From: Streptomyces camponoticapitis
GTDB lineage: Bacteria; Actinomycetota; Actinomycetes; Streptomycetales; Streptomycetaceae
Direction: 5' to 3'
Assembly: GCF_014646115.1 (NCBI RefSeq)
Contig: NZ_BMMV01000006.1
Coordinates: 310,001-374,000 of the forward strand
DNA length: 64,000 nucleotides
Positions within the stretch are counted from its first letter, which is position 1, and the number at the start of each line of letters is the position of its first letter. Below, in pieces: positions 17,373-26,792 of the stretch. A program made the translations under genes and the position numbers. The notes beneath the pieces were generated by a model. The model was not told the origin of the DNA and ran no database searches. It worked only from the letters and a program-made list of their open reading frames with translations.

Positions 17373-18560
17373 TCAGCCGCGGTCGCGGTCGCGGTCGCGG
17401 TCGGCCAGCTTCTCCTGGATCCACTCCGTGACCGTCCGCCACCTGGGGTGGGCCGGGTTCATCGTGTCGAAGTGGGTGCCGCCCTCGACCTCGACGTAAC
17501 GGGCACTCCCGCCCTCGGCGTCGGTCTTCTCCGCGTAGCGGCGGCTCCACTCGCCGGGCACGGACTCGTCCGCGCTGCCGTGGACGGCCAGGACGGGTAC
17601 GCCGGCGCCGGGCAGTTCGACGGGGGACGCCCAGTCGTAGCGCTCGGGCCGTTCGGCGGAGTGCCCGCCGAGCAGGAGGTTCACGATCCCTTCGCCGACG
17701 GCGTCGGCGACCGCCGCCCTGGCTTCGGGGTTGCTGAGCCCGGGTGCGTCCTTCGGGTGCTCGGCGTCCGGGTCGCCGAGGGAGACGCCGAAGCTCGTGG
17801 CGTCGGCGGCCTTGAGGTCGAGTACGCCGGCGAGGGAGACGACGCCGACCGGGGTGATCCTGGGACCGGCGCCCGGTGCTTCGGGAGGCAGTACGCCGCG
17901 GTGCGCCGTCCACGTGGCCAGGTGGGCGCCCGACGAGTGGCCGAGGACGAGGGTGCGGCTCGTGTCGAGTGCGGGATCCATCCCGTCGAGGGCGTCCACA
18001 GCGGCCGCGACGTCGAGGAAGGTCCCGGGCCACCCGCCGCCGGGCTCCCCGACGCGACGGTATTCGACGTTCCAGACGGCGTACCCCCGGCCCACCAGGT
18101 CGTCCGCGACCCCGGTGATCTGACGGCGGTCCCACATCGCGGCCCAGTAACCCCCGTGGACAAGGACGACGACCGGGAACGGACCGTCGCCGTCGGGCAG
18201 ATACAGCTCACCGACCTGCGACGGCGCGGGGCCGTAGGCGATGGTGCGGACCGGGCGGCGGCCGTCCTCGGAGTCGTCGTAGCGCACACCGCGCTCGGCC
18301 CCGACCAGCTTGCCGATCGTGCCGAAGAACGCCGCGATCGCCGGCAGGTTCGCCCCCTTGGCGATCGACTCGTCCCACGCGGAGTCGTCGGTCCACTCCA
18401 CGACATCGAGCCAGGTGTCTTCGGCCACGCGCACCAGACGGGCGGAGACGAACCCGCGCCGGTCTGCCCGGAACGCCTCCACCATGCCGGGACGCGCGTC
18501 CAGCATCGCCCGCGTGTTCTCCGGGGCAACGGTGAACGTGGTCATCTCGATGACGGACAT
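17373..18560 (-). CDS. ABM-like domain fused to an alpha/beta hydrolase
   Basis: A 395-residue two-domain protein. Residues 1 to about 95 resemble an antibiotic-biosynthesis-monooxygenase (ferredoxin-like) domain, with the DTWLDVVEWTD strand. The rest is an alpha/beta hydrolase with oxyanion motif HGGYW, nucleophile in GHSSGAH and a C-terminal GGTHFD histidine, similar to kynurenine formamidase-like esterases. ATG 18560 has AAGGAG upstream; the frame is open to 18620. The C-terminus is a short RDRDRDRG repeat. A perfect inverted repeat lies about 60 bases upstream. Confidence 0.82.
   Translation of the reverse strand: MSVIEMTTFTVAPENTRAMLDARPGMVEAFRADRRGFVSARLVRVAEDTWLDVVEWTDDSAWDESIAKGANLPAIAAFFGTIGKLVGAERGVRYDDSEDGRRPVRTIAYGPAPSQVGELYLPDGDGPFPVVVLVHGGYWAAMWDRRQITGVADDLVGRGYAVWNVEYRRVGEPGGGWPGTFLDVAAAVDALDGMDPALDTSRTLVLGHSSGAHLATWTAHRGVLPPEAPGAGPRITPVGVVSLAGVLDLKAADATSFGVSLGDPDAEHPKDAPGLSNPEARAAVADAVGEGIVNLLLGGHSAERPERYDWASPVELPGAGVPVLAVHGSADESVPGEWSRRYAEKTDAEGGSARYVEVEGGTHFDTMNPAHPRWRTVTEWIQEKLADRDRDRDRG
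17381..17404. repeat. tandem 6-base repeat at a C-terminus
   Basis: Four consecutive GGTCGC-type units encode the alternating Arg-Asp tail of the fused hydrolase. Such hexamers can change copy number without shifting the frame. Confidence 0.7.
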
Positions 18561-18619
18561 CTTCGAACTCCTTGATTCCTGCGTCGGACCGTCGGCCAAG
18601 CGGAGACCGGCCTCACTCA

Positions 18620-18644
18620 ATACAGTAATGCATCGTGACTGTAT
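18620..18644. promoter_or_regulatory. perfect inverted repeat upstream of the hydrolase gene
   Basis: ATACAGT and ACTGTAT are perfect 7-base arms around an 11-base spacer, in AT-rich DNA between the hydrolase gene (start 18560) and the divergent LLM gene (start 18764). It is a good operator candidate for a dimeric regulator not encoded next to it. Confidence 0.55.
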
Positions 18645-18763
18645 ATTTTCTTTACTAGTTCACGGGACGGCGCCAGAGCGCGGTGCCGCTTCACGACCCG
18701 AACCACCCACCTAGTTTCTGATAATCTGACCGATAGTCACCAATTGTGGGGTAATGGAGTGTT

Positions 18764-19666
18764 GTGCGCGATGATCTGACGTTCGGTGTCTCGTTGGCGC
18801 CGACCACCGATGTGGCGGGCAACCGCGCTCTCGCCCTGGCGGCGGACGAGAACGGCCTGGATCTGATCGGCATCCAGGACCACCCGTATGTACCCGACTA
18901 TCTGGACACCTTCGTGCTGGCCGGCGACCTTCTGGCCGCCACGCGGAGGATCAGCGTGTTCCCGGACGTGGCGAATCTTCCGCTGAGGCCACCCGCGCTG
19001 CTGGCCAAGACCGCCGCGGCGCTCGACCTCGTGTCGGGCGGACGGTTCGAGCTGGCTCTCGGCGCGGGAGGCTACTGGGACGCCATCACCCGCCTCGGGG
19101 TGGACAGGCGCACCCCACGCGAAGCCAACGCCGCGCTTGCGGAGGCGATCACCGTGCTGCGCGCCCTGTGGGCCGACGGGACAACCCCGGTCCATCTGGA
19201 GGGCGAGTACTACTCGGTCTCGGGAGTACGCCCGGGCCCCTCTCCCGCGCACCCGATCGAGATCTGGACCGGCTCCCAGGGACCGAGGGCTCTGGCGCTC
19301 GCCGGGCGGACGGCCGACGGGTGGGCCGCGCCGATCGCCGCCTATCTGCCGTACGAGAAGTGGGCCGAGGCCAACCGGCTCATCGACGAGGCGGCCCTGG
19401 CCGCCGGCCGGGACCCCCGGTCGGTCCGCCGGATCGCGCAACTGGTCGGCACGATCACCGGAAAGCCGGGAAACGTGCGCGCCGACCGCGGCGCCGACCC
19501 CGTACGGGGCACCGCAGGACAGTGGACGCAGCTGCTGGCACGCCTGGGGCGCGAACAGCCGTTCACCGCTTTCGTCTTCTGGCCCGAGGAACAGTCCCTC
19601 CAGCAGGTGACCGCTTTCGCGCGAGAGGTCGCGCCCGAGGTACGCCGGCTGGCATCAGTGCGGTGA
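18764..19666 (+). CDS. LLM-class flavin-dependent oxidoreductase
   Basis: A 300-residue luciferase-like TIM-barrel protein (bacterial luciferase/F420-dependent reductase superfamily). It has the typical N-terminal LALAADENGLDLIGIQDHPY and the LVSGGRFELALGAG motif. In Streptomyces such proteins usually use F420 or FMNH2; the substrate cannot be told. Start GTG 18764 follows TGGAG. It is divergent from the hydrolase fusion. Its stop overlaps by 12 bases the end of the convergent ion-channel gene. Confidence 0.85.
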   Translation: MRDDLTFGVSLAPTTDVAGNRALALAADENGLDLIGIQDHPYVPDYLDTFVLAGDLLAATRRISVFPDVANLPLRPPALLAKTAAALDLVSGGRFELALGAGGYWDAITRLGVDRRTPREANAALAEAITVLRALWADGTTPVHLEGEYYSVSGVRPGPSPAHPIEIWTGSQGPRALALAGRTADGWAAPIAAYLPYEKWAEANRLIDEAALAAGRDPRSVRRIAQLVGTITGKPGNVRADRGADPVRGTAGQWTQLLARLGREQPFTAFVFWPEEQSLQQVTAFAREVAPEVRRLASVR

Positions 19667-21655
19667 ATCGCCGTCGTCCGGCCGGGGGGCACCTGCGTGG
19701 TGGGCCGATTCGGCCGCTCCCGCCGTCTCCCGCGCCTCGGCCGCTTCCGTCGTGATCACGACCACCTGGTCCTCCGCGCTCCACTCGCGCCGCTCCCCCT
19801 TGTGGGGGTTCAGCCGGACCCCGTGGTCGGGTGCCGCCGTGCGGCGGTCGGCCCGGCGGTAGCCGATGGCGCATTCACCCCGGTCGCGCGCGGCGGCCAC
19901 GACAGTGGCGAACGTCGCCTCGCCGCCCGGCCGGACATAACTCCCGGCGGGCCGCAGACAGATCGAGCTGCCGTCGGCCGAGAACAGCTCGTCGAACACA
20001 CTCGCCAGATGCCGGTTCTGCGCGATCTGTGCCATGAGCAGTCCGGTCAGTTCACCGCTGACGATGACGTCCGAGCCGGGGTTGACGGGTGCCAGGGGCC
20101 GGTTGCGGTCGTCGGTCAGCTCGCTGACCACCCGTAACTCCCTCCCTCCCGTGCGTTCTTGCGCCAGCCGCAGGGCGAGCAGGGTGACCAGTGTCCAGTC
20201 GTCGGGGCGGTCCGGGCCGTCGCCCGGATCGGGGCCGAGGACGATCAACCCGTCGTACGGGGCGAGGTCCGGCCCGAGCAGGGTCTCGGGACGGGACAGG
20301 GGCGCGGACCGGAGCCGTACGGCCAATCGGTCCTCGGCGGACGCGCCCGGCTCCGCCTCCGCCTCGCGTGGTCCGGGCACGGCCCTGTCCGTCACCACGT
20401 CCAGAACGGAACCGGGCCGGGCCGTACGCCGTAACTGCCCCACCACCAGCGGCGCACGCCGGTTCCAGCCGAGCATCAGCAGGCGCGCGGCGCCCTCCCC
20501 CGGGAGGCGGTCCGTGGCCTTCGCCGACGCGTCGACAAGGTGCCGGCAGTCCGCCGGCCGCGCCGTGCCGTCGTCGCGGGTGAGGACGATCAGCCGGCTC
20601 CCCGGCGCGACGACGGTGTCGGTCGGCGGATTGAGCAGCGTACGGCCCCGAGGGGTGAGCAGCCCGACCACACAGGAGTCGGCGTGGCCCAGCAGCGTGG
20701 CGCCGAAAGGGCGGCCGTGGAAGGCGGTCGCGTCGGCGAGGTGGAACTCGTCTCCGGCGAAGTCGAGCAGGTCGCGCAGGACGAGGGAGAGTCCGGGGCG
20801 GCCGACGCACTGCGCGATCAGCCGCGCCGTGACGGTGTCGGTCTCCAGGACCGTGCCGCGCGATCCGGCCGCCATCCGCGCCGCCGCGTGGTACCGGTCG
20901 TCCCGTACGGCCGCCAGCACCGGCGGCCCGGCCGTCCCCTCGCCGATGACCGCCCGCAGCGCGAGCAGGGTCCGCAGGACCTCGGCGTCCGCCCCCGGCT
21001 CCCCGGCGGGCAGCACCAGCACGGTGCTCGCCGTACCCGGGCTGACCAGCGCGAGTACGGCCGGGTCGCTCGCGGGGCCACTGCGGCAGATGAGGCGCGT
21101 ACGTCCGGTCGGACCGATCCGGCCCCCCAGCGCCCGCTCCATCTCGGTCTTGTCCCGCTCCGCGAGCACGACGACGGCCCGTGGCCGGTGCGCCGCCTGG
21201 GCGGCGACCAACTCGCCCACCACCGTGCCGATCTGGTCCGACCAGCCGAGTACGACGACATGCCCCTGTTCCAGTACCGTCGACCGCCCACGGCTCAGCT
21301 CGGCCATCCGCTCGGCCAGGCTGTTGGTGATCACCCCGACCAGGGTCGACACGCACAGCAGGGCGACCAGCCCGAGGAGGGCGGACAGCATCATGCGCAG
21401 CGGCGTCCCGGTCATCGCACCCAGGCGAAGCGTCTCCGCGCTGGTCCGCCACGCCGCCGTCAGCCGGCCCGACAGCGACCGCGGCGAGCCGGGATCCGTC
21501 CACACCAGCAGCACGCTCACCGGTACGACGACGGCCAGGCAGGTGATCACCAGCCAGCCCATCAGCGTGCCCGTACTGCGGGCCAGCGTGCGGTCGAACC
21601 GGTAACTCGCCCGGTCCCGCAACGAGACCCGCCGCGGCCCCTTCCCTCGTCCCAC
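19655..21655 (-). CDS. CASTOR/POLLUX-type ion channel with NAD-binding domains
   Basis: About 666 residues. An N-terminal basic segment precedes two transmembrane helices (MGWLVITCLAVVVPVSVLLVW and LSALLGLVALLCVSTLVGVI) separated by a loop. Then come tandem RCK/TrkA-N-like domains, the first beginning HVVVLGWSDQIGTVVGEL. This is the layout of bacterial relatives of plant CASTOR/POLLUX cation channels. The ligand and ion are unknown. GTG 21655 is preferred because GGGGGAGG precedes it; the frame is open to 21820 but that part does not look like protein. Confidence 0.82.
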   Translation of the reverse strand: MGRGKGPRRVSLRDRASYRFDRTLARSTGTLMGWLVITCLAVVVPVSVLLVWTDPGSPRSLSGRLTAAWRTSAETLRLGAMTGTPLRMMLSALLGLVALLCVSTLVGVITNSLAERMAELSRGRSTVLEQGHVVVLGWSDQIGTVVGELVAAQAAHRPRAVVVLAERDKTEMERALGGRIGPTGRTRLICRSGPASDPAVLALVSPGTASTVLVLPAGEPGADAEVLRTLLALRAVIGEGTAGPPVLAAVRDDRYHAAARMAAGSRGTVLETDTVTARLIAQCVGRPGLSLVLRDLLDFAGDEFHLADATAFHGRPFGATLLGHADSCVVGLLTPRGRTLLNPPTDTVVAPGSRLIVLTRDDGTARPADCRHLVDASAKATDRLPGEGAARLLMLGWNRRAPLVVGQLRRTARPGSVLDVVTDRAVPGPREAEAEPGASAEDRLAVRLRSAPLSRPETLLGPDLAPYDGLIVLGPDPGDGPDRPDDWTLVTLLALRLAQERTGGRELRVVSELTDDRNRPLAPVNPGSDVIVSGELTGLLMAQIAQNRHLASVFDELFSADGSSICLRPAGSYVRPGGEATFATVVAAARDRGECAIGYRRADRRTAAPDHGVRLNPHKGERREWSAEDQVVVITTEAAEARETAGAAESAHHAGAPRPDDGDSPH

Positions 21656-21857
21656 TCCCCCGCCTCCCCCGTGCCCTGTGCGGCGGGCCGTGCGCTGGTC
21701 GGCCCGCCATCGCACCCTGCTGCCTGCGGCAACGGAACACGCCGTATTCAGCGGCCGGTTCACCCTTTCGGGCGGGCCGCAGGAAGGACATGCCGAGTTC
21801 GGCCCTGAGGAGCCGGGCATCGTCCGGACGGCGGACCGACGAGGTCTCCGCCTCAGG

Positions 21858-22502
21858 TCACCGCCGCCAGAACAGGTGGTGCGTCACCCCGCTCGGGCTG
21901 GGCACGACGTCCAGGTGGAAGCGGTCGAGAAGTTCGTCCGGTGACTCCCAGAGCCGTACGCCCGAACCGAGCTTCAAGGGCGAGACCGTCACATGCAGGG
22001 TGTCGACAAGATCCGCGTCGAGGAACTCCCGGATGGTGGTGGCCCCGCCGCCGAGCCGGACGTCCTTGCCCTGAGCCGCTTCCCGCGCCTGCGCGAGAAC
22101 CGTGGCCGGGTCGCCGTCGACGAAGTGGAAGGTGGTGTCGGAGAGAGTGAACGACGGACGCCGGTGGTTGGTCATCACGAACACCGGCGTACGGAACGGG
22201 GGTTCGTCACCCCACCAGCCGAGCCACTCGTGGTCCTGCCACGGCCCGCGCTGGGGCCCGAACTTGTTACGGCCCATGATCTCGGCGCCGATGTTGCGGG
22301 CGTAGTCCCGCGTGAGGTAGTCGTCGAGGCCCCGGCTCCCCCCGGGGTCCGTCCGCATCGGCCAGCTCGCCGTGGCGCCGGCCCAGGCGAACAGCCTCTC
22401 GGGCTCGACATGGCCGAACGGTCTTTCGAGGGTCTGATCCTCGCCGGCGGCGATTCCGTCACTCGAGACGTTGAAGTTCTGGACTCTCAACAGCTGAACC
22501 AC
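21858..22502 (-). CDS. dihydrofolate-reductase-like (RibD C-terminal domain) protein
   Basis: A 214-residue protein of the RibD-C/DHFR-like fold common in actinobacteria. It starts VQLLRVQNFNVSSDGIAAG, has the MGRNKFGP motif in the middle, and LGGGATTIREFLDADLVDTLHVTVSPLKLGSG near the end. These usually bind NADPH, but their reactions are mostly unknown. GTG 22502 stands behind AGCAGGAGG, a very good ribosome site. The frame runs on upstream but that part is the shadow of the efflux-pump gene. Confidence 0.88.
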   Translation of the reverse strand: MVQLLRVQNFNVSSDGIAAGEDQTLERPFGHVEPERLFAWAGATASWPMRTDPGGSRGLDDYLTRDYARNIGAEIMGRNKFGPQRGPWQDHEWLGWWGDEPPFRTPVFVMTNHRRPSFTLSDTTFHFVDGDPATVLAQAREAAQGKDVRLGGGATTIREFLDADLVDTLHVTVSPLKLGSGVRLWESPDELLDRFHLDVVPSPSGVTHHLFWRR

Positions 22503-22570
22503 GTGTTCCTCCTGCTCATGGTGACAACAGTGGTGGGACTCCCCGGGCCCGAGAAACTCATCGCGGAACC

Positions 22571-24250
22571 CTAGGCGCCGTCCGAAGGCTGCTGGGCGAA
22601 GTCCTTGGTGCGGATCGTCGCGAAGGAGATCACGCCCGCGGCGATGGCGATGATCCCACCGACGAGGAGGATCTCGTTGAGGCCCGAGGTGAAGGCCGCC
22701 GCGGTGAGCTGTCTGACCGGGGCGCGGACCTCGGCCGGGAGGGAGGCGAGGATCTGGGAGACCGTTCCCGATTCGACAGCGGTGGAGATCCGCGGGGCGA
22801 GGTCGCTGAGGCCGGGGATGGCGCCGATGTGGTCGGCCACATAGGACTTGATCTTGCTGGAGAACAGGGTGCCGAGCAGCGCGATGCCGGTGGCGATGCC
22901 GATCTGGCGGAACGTCGAGTTGATGCCCGAGGCCATACCGGCGTGTGCGGGCTGGACGACACCCACGGCGGTCGACGCCAGCGGTGGATTGACCAGGCCG
23001 ACTCCGGCGCCGGACATGATCATGCCGGGGATCAGATGGGTCCACTCGCTGGAGGCGTCCAGACCGCGCATCCACAGCAGCCCGCCGCCGGTCAGCAGCA
23101 GCCCGGGGCCGATCAGATACCGCACCGGCATCCTTGAGGAGAGCCGTCCCGACACCGTGGACACCACGAGGATGCCGGCGGAGATCAGCAGCAGCCGTAC
23201 GCCCGCGCCCAGCGCGCTGAATCCGAGTACGTCCTGGAGATAGAGCACGAGGTAGAGCAGCATCGACAGGATCGACGCGCTGAGACCGAAGGCCGCCACC
23301 AGGCCGCCGGTGAAGGTCGGCTTCCGGAAGAGCGAGAGGTCGAACATCGCCTGCGTGGTGCGCAGCTCGACCGCCACGAAGACGGCCATCAAAACGACCG
23401 CCGCGGTCAGACACCCGATGACGACGGAGTCGGAGAACGAGTCGTGACTGGACTTGATGAGCGCGTACACCAGGCTCGACAGCGCGGCGGTGAAGAGCAC
23501 GAAGCCCGCCCAGTCGGGGTGGCGGGCCCCGGGCTGGCGGGACTCGGCGACCTTGACCACGGTGATCGCGACGGCGATCACGCCGATGGGCAGGTTGACG
23601 TAGAAGATCCACTCCCAGGACAGACCCGTGGTGAGCGCGCCGCCGAGCAGCGGTCCGATGGCCACCGCCAGTCCGGTGATCGTGCCCCAGATCCCGAAGG
23701 CGACACCGCGGTCCTTGCCCCGGAAGGCGTCCGCGAGCAGAGCGAGTGAGACCGAGAACATGATGGAGCCGCCGATTCCCTGAAGGCCCCGGGAGAGTTG
23801 CAGCATCAGTGAACCGTCGGAGAGACCGCAGAGCAGCGAGGCGAGACTGAAGATCGACAGTCCGACCAGATAGAGCTTCCTGCGGCCGTACATGTCGGCG
23901 AGGCTGCCCGCGGTGAGCAGCAGCGCGGCCAGCGTGAGGGAGTAGGCGTCGACGACCCACTGGAGGTCGGAGAAGCTGGCGTGCAGGGACCGCTGGATGT
24001 CGGGCAGTGCCACGTTCACGATGGTGATGTCCAGCAGCAGCATGAACGTGCCGAGGCAGACGGCGGTCAGCGTCCACCACTTGTCCGGGGTGGGCGGCTT
24101 GCGGGCCGCCCGGGTCCGGCCGTGCGGAGCCTTCCCGGAGGTGTCGGCGACATCGGAACGGCCCACGTCGGAGCCGTCGGAGCCGTCGGGTCCGGAGCGG
24201 TCTCGTCCGGGGCGGTCCGGTCCGGACGCGTCGGGCTCGCTGCCACCCAT
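22571..24250 (-). CDS. DHA2-family MFS multidrug efflux transporter
   Basis: A 559-residue 14-helix drug:proton antiporter. After a 55-residue polar, Asp/Gly-rich N-terminus come the first helix (TAVCLGTFMLLLDITIVNVALP, motif D1) and motif A SLADMYGRRKLYLVG. Motif C lies in FGIWGTITGLAVAIGPLLGG. ATG 24250 has GAGGAG upstream. It probably exports an antibiotic or toxic lipid. The DHFR-like gene lies 68 bases downstream on the same strand, so they may be co-transcribed. Confidence 0.9.
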   Translation of the reverse strand: MGGSEPDASGPDRPGRDRSGPDGSDGSDVGRSDVADTSGKAPHGRTRAARKPPTPDKWWTLTAVCLGTFMLLLDITIVNVALPDIQRSLHASFSDLQWVVDAYSLTLAALLLTAGSLADMYGRRKLYLVGLSIFSLASLLCGLSDGSLMLQLSRGLQGIGGSIMFSVSLALLADAFRGKDRGVAFGIWGTITGLAVAIGPLLGGALTTGLSWEWIFYVNLPIGVIAVAITVVKVAESRQPGARHPDWAGFVLFTAALSSLVYALIKSSHDSFSDSVVIGCLTAAVVLMAVFVAVELRTTQAMFDLSLFRKPTFTGGLVAAFGLSASILSMLLYLVLYLQDVLGFSALGAGVRLLLISAGILVVSTVSGRLSSRMPVRYLIGPGLLLTGGGLLWMRGLDASSEWTHLIPGMIMSGAGVGLVNPPLASTAVGVVQPAHAGMASGINSTFRQIGIATGIALLGTLFSSKIKSYVADHIGAIPGLSDLAPRISTAVESGTVSQILASLPAEVRAPVRQLTAAAFTSGLNEILLVGGIIAIAAGVISFATIRTKDFAQQPSDGA

Positions 24251-24528
24251 GCGCGCTCCTCTTTCTTCGCCGGTCGGGCATATCGGTCGAACCGACTATC
24301 TCCTCCCCAGGGGCTCCGACCAGCTCTCACTGTGCGGGCCAGTCGGGCGAAACCCGGCACATGGCTCGACAGGTAAGAATCGGGGGGAATGGATGGAAAG
24401 GTAATGGGTGACGTCAGAGGGGTTCGTCCCGCAGCGGGAGCCCATGGTCGACGTCCTGTATCGGCGCGGCCCCCGAGGGGGCTCGAATCGTTCGGCGATT
24501 GCCCCGGTCGAAGGAGGAGCGCCGAAGT

Positions 24529-25561
24529 ATGTCCCATCACCTCGATTCACCCCTCGCCCGCCAGGACCCGCGGCTGGACATCACCGACCTGTTCGTCTTC
24601 CGGGGGGGGCGTGGCACGGTCTTCGTCACCGATCACAGCCACTCGCTCGCCGGCGAGGGCATCCCGCGCGGGTTCCACCCCGAAGGCCGGTACGAGATCA
24701 AGATTGACGCGAACGGTGACGCCGTCGAGGACCTCACCTACCGTTTCACCTTCACCGAACAGGACGAGGCCGGCGAGCAGAGTTACGAGCTCCGCCAGCT
24801 GGCCGGACCCGAGGCCCACGATCCGACCGCCGAGGGAGCGGTGATCGCCCTGGGCCGTACCGGTGAGAGCGTCGAACTGCCCGACGGCGGGCGCGTCTGG
24901 GCCGGCAAGGCCGGTGACCCCTTCTGGATCGAGCCCAACGTGCTGCAGGCCGTCGGCCACGCCTTCCAGGACGGGACGACGGTCGACCTGTCCGGCTGGA
25001 ACCCCGCCGAGGCGCAGAACCTCTTCGCGGGGCACACGGTCTACTCGCTGGTCCTGGAGGTCACGGACGCCGAACTGCTGCCCGTGGCCGGACCGGACCG
25101 CCGGATCGGGGTGTGGGCACTGGACTCCCTGGCCACCGACGCCGACGGCTGGCGGCCGATCAACCGCGCGGGCCTGCCGATGATCCACCCGCTGTTCACC
25201 CAGTTCGACGAGGACCTCGGCGATCGCCTCAACGGCAACCCGCCCCGAGGACCTGCACATCTACGGCAAGGCGCTCACCGAGTCCGTGGCGTCGGTGGTC
25301 CGTGCGTACGGCACCTCCCAGGACCCTGACGCGTACGCGAGCGTCGTGGTCGACGCGATCCTGCCGAATCTCCTGCCGTACACCATCGGCACCCCGGGCT
25401 GTCTCGGCTTCGCCGAGTGGAACGGCCGTGCCATGACCGACAACGCGCCGGAGGTGATGTTCTCGTTCGCGACCAACACTCCGTTCACGCTCGGCATCAC
25501 GAAGGAGTCGGTCACATCGAACCCGTCCAGGACGTTCCCCTACGTCCCGGCCGCCTCCTGA
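24529..25561 (+). pseudogene. DUF4331 gene with a single-base frameshift
   Basis: ATG at 24529 behind AAGGAGGAG opens a DUF4331 protein (MSHHLDSPLARQDPRLDITD...), readable for about 240 residues. At the run of four C at 25243-25246 the frame breaks. Skipping one C joins NPP to EDLHIYGKALTESVASVVRAYG and continues to the natural end at 25561 (344 residues in all), matching the family's length. So the gene is intact but for one inserted base, a real inactivating mutation or a sequencing error. DUF4331 function is unknown. Confidence 0.82.
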
Positions 25562-25652
25562 CCGGCGTCTCCCGCGCGCCCGCGAGGGATCGCGCCCGGT
25601 CGGGCCGGACGCGGAAACCTCGCGGGGGTTCGGGCGGTGGTGGGCGCGTGGG

Positions 25653-26792
25653 TCAGGTCTGCTGCGGGTGGAGGAGCACCTTGGAGTAGCCCGGCTCGCG
25701 CTTGTCGAAGCGGGCGTACGCGTCGGGCGCCGACATCAGGGGCAGTTCCTGGGAAACCACGAAGCTCGGCTTCGCCTTGCCCGCGATGATCATGTCGCGC
25801 AGTTGGTGGGCGTAGCGCTTGGCGTCGGTCTGGCCGGTGCCCATCCGCAAGCCCTTCTCGAAGAACCTGCCGATGTTGAAGAGCAGGAACCCCTTCGCCG
25901 AGTCCTGGTCGGGCGCGCCGGGGTCGGTGGGCACGTACAGCCCGACCGTGCCGATCGAGCCCGTCGGACGCACCGTCTCCACGAGCTGGTTGAGCACCAG
26001 CGCGGGCTGCTCCTGTCCCGCGGGCACCGTGGCCTGATAGCCGACGGCGTCGATGCCCCGGTCGACGCCCACGTCGCCGAGCGCGTCCTTGATCTGCTGG
26101 ATCGGGTCGTCCACGGTGTAGTCGATCGGCGTGGCGCCCATCTGCTCGACGAGGTCGAGGCGGCTCTTGACGCGGTCGACGACGAAGACCCGGGCCGCGC
26201 CCTTGAGCATCGCCGAGTAGGCCGCCATCAGGCCGACCGGCCCGGCCCCGAAGACCGCGACGGTCTCTCCCGGCTGGACGCCCGCGAGCTCCGTGGCGTG
26301 GTAGCCGGTGGAGAAGATGTCGGCCAGCAGTGCGAAGTCGGCCTCGTGCTCCTCGCCGGGCGGCAGGGGTACGCAGTTGAAGTCCGCGTACGGCACCCTC
26401 AGGTACTCGGCCTGGCCGCCGGGGTACGGGCCCATCGCCACGTAACCGTAAGCGCCTCCGGCGAACCCCGGGTTGACCGTCTCGCAGAACGCCGTCTTGC
26501 CTGCCCGGCAGTTGCGGCAGAAGCCGCACGCGACGTTGAACGGGATGACCACCCGCTGGCCGGGCTTCAGGCTGGTGACACCCTCGCCCACCTCCTCGAT
26601 GATGCCGAGGTTCTCGTGGCCGAACACCAGGCCGGACTCGGCGGCCGTACGCCCCTCGTACATATGCAGGTCGGAACCGCATATACAGGTGGTCGTCACC
26701 CGCAGCAACACGTCCTGCGGGGCCTCGATGCGGGGCTTCTCCACCTCGTCGACCGAGACCTCGTACGGACCGTGGAAAACCACTGCCTTCAT
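25653..26792 (-). CDS. formaldehyde-dehydrogenase-like zinc alcohol dehydrogenase
   Basis: A 379-residue zinc MDR protein of the glutathione-independent formaldehyde dehydrogenase (FdhA) type. Catalytic-zinc ligands are in CICGSDLHMYEG and GHENLG; the structural-zinc loop is CGFCRNCRAGKTAFC. The Rossmann motif is VFGAGPVGLMAA, and the family's long insert (NPGFAGGAYGY) is present. ATG 26792 follows GGGGAGAG. The frame is open to 27323, but the upstream part has no protein-like features. It probably oxidises formaldehyde or other aldehydes with bound NAD. Confidence 0.88.
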   Translation of the reverse strand: MKAVVFHGPYEVSVDEVEKPRIEAPQDVLLRVTTTCICGSDLHMYEGRTAAESGLVFGHENLGIIEEVGEGVTSLKPGQRVVIPFNVACGFCRNCRAGKTAFCETVNPGFAGGAYGYVAMGPYPGGQAEYLRVPYADFNCVPLPPGEEHEADFALLADIFSTGYHATELAGVQPGETVAVFGAGPVGLMAAYSAMLKGAARVFVVDRVKSRLDLVEQMGATPIDYTVDDPIQQIKDALGDVGVDRGIDAVGYQATVPAGQEQPALVLNQLVETVRPTGSIGTVGLYVPTDPGAPDQDSAKGFLLFNIGRFFEKGLRMGTGQTDAKRYAHQLRDMIIAGKAKPSFVVSQELPLMSAPDAYARFDKREPGYSKVLLHPQQT

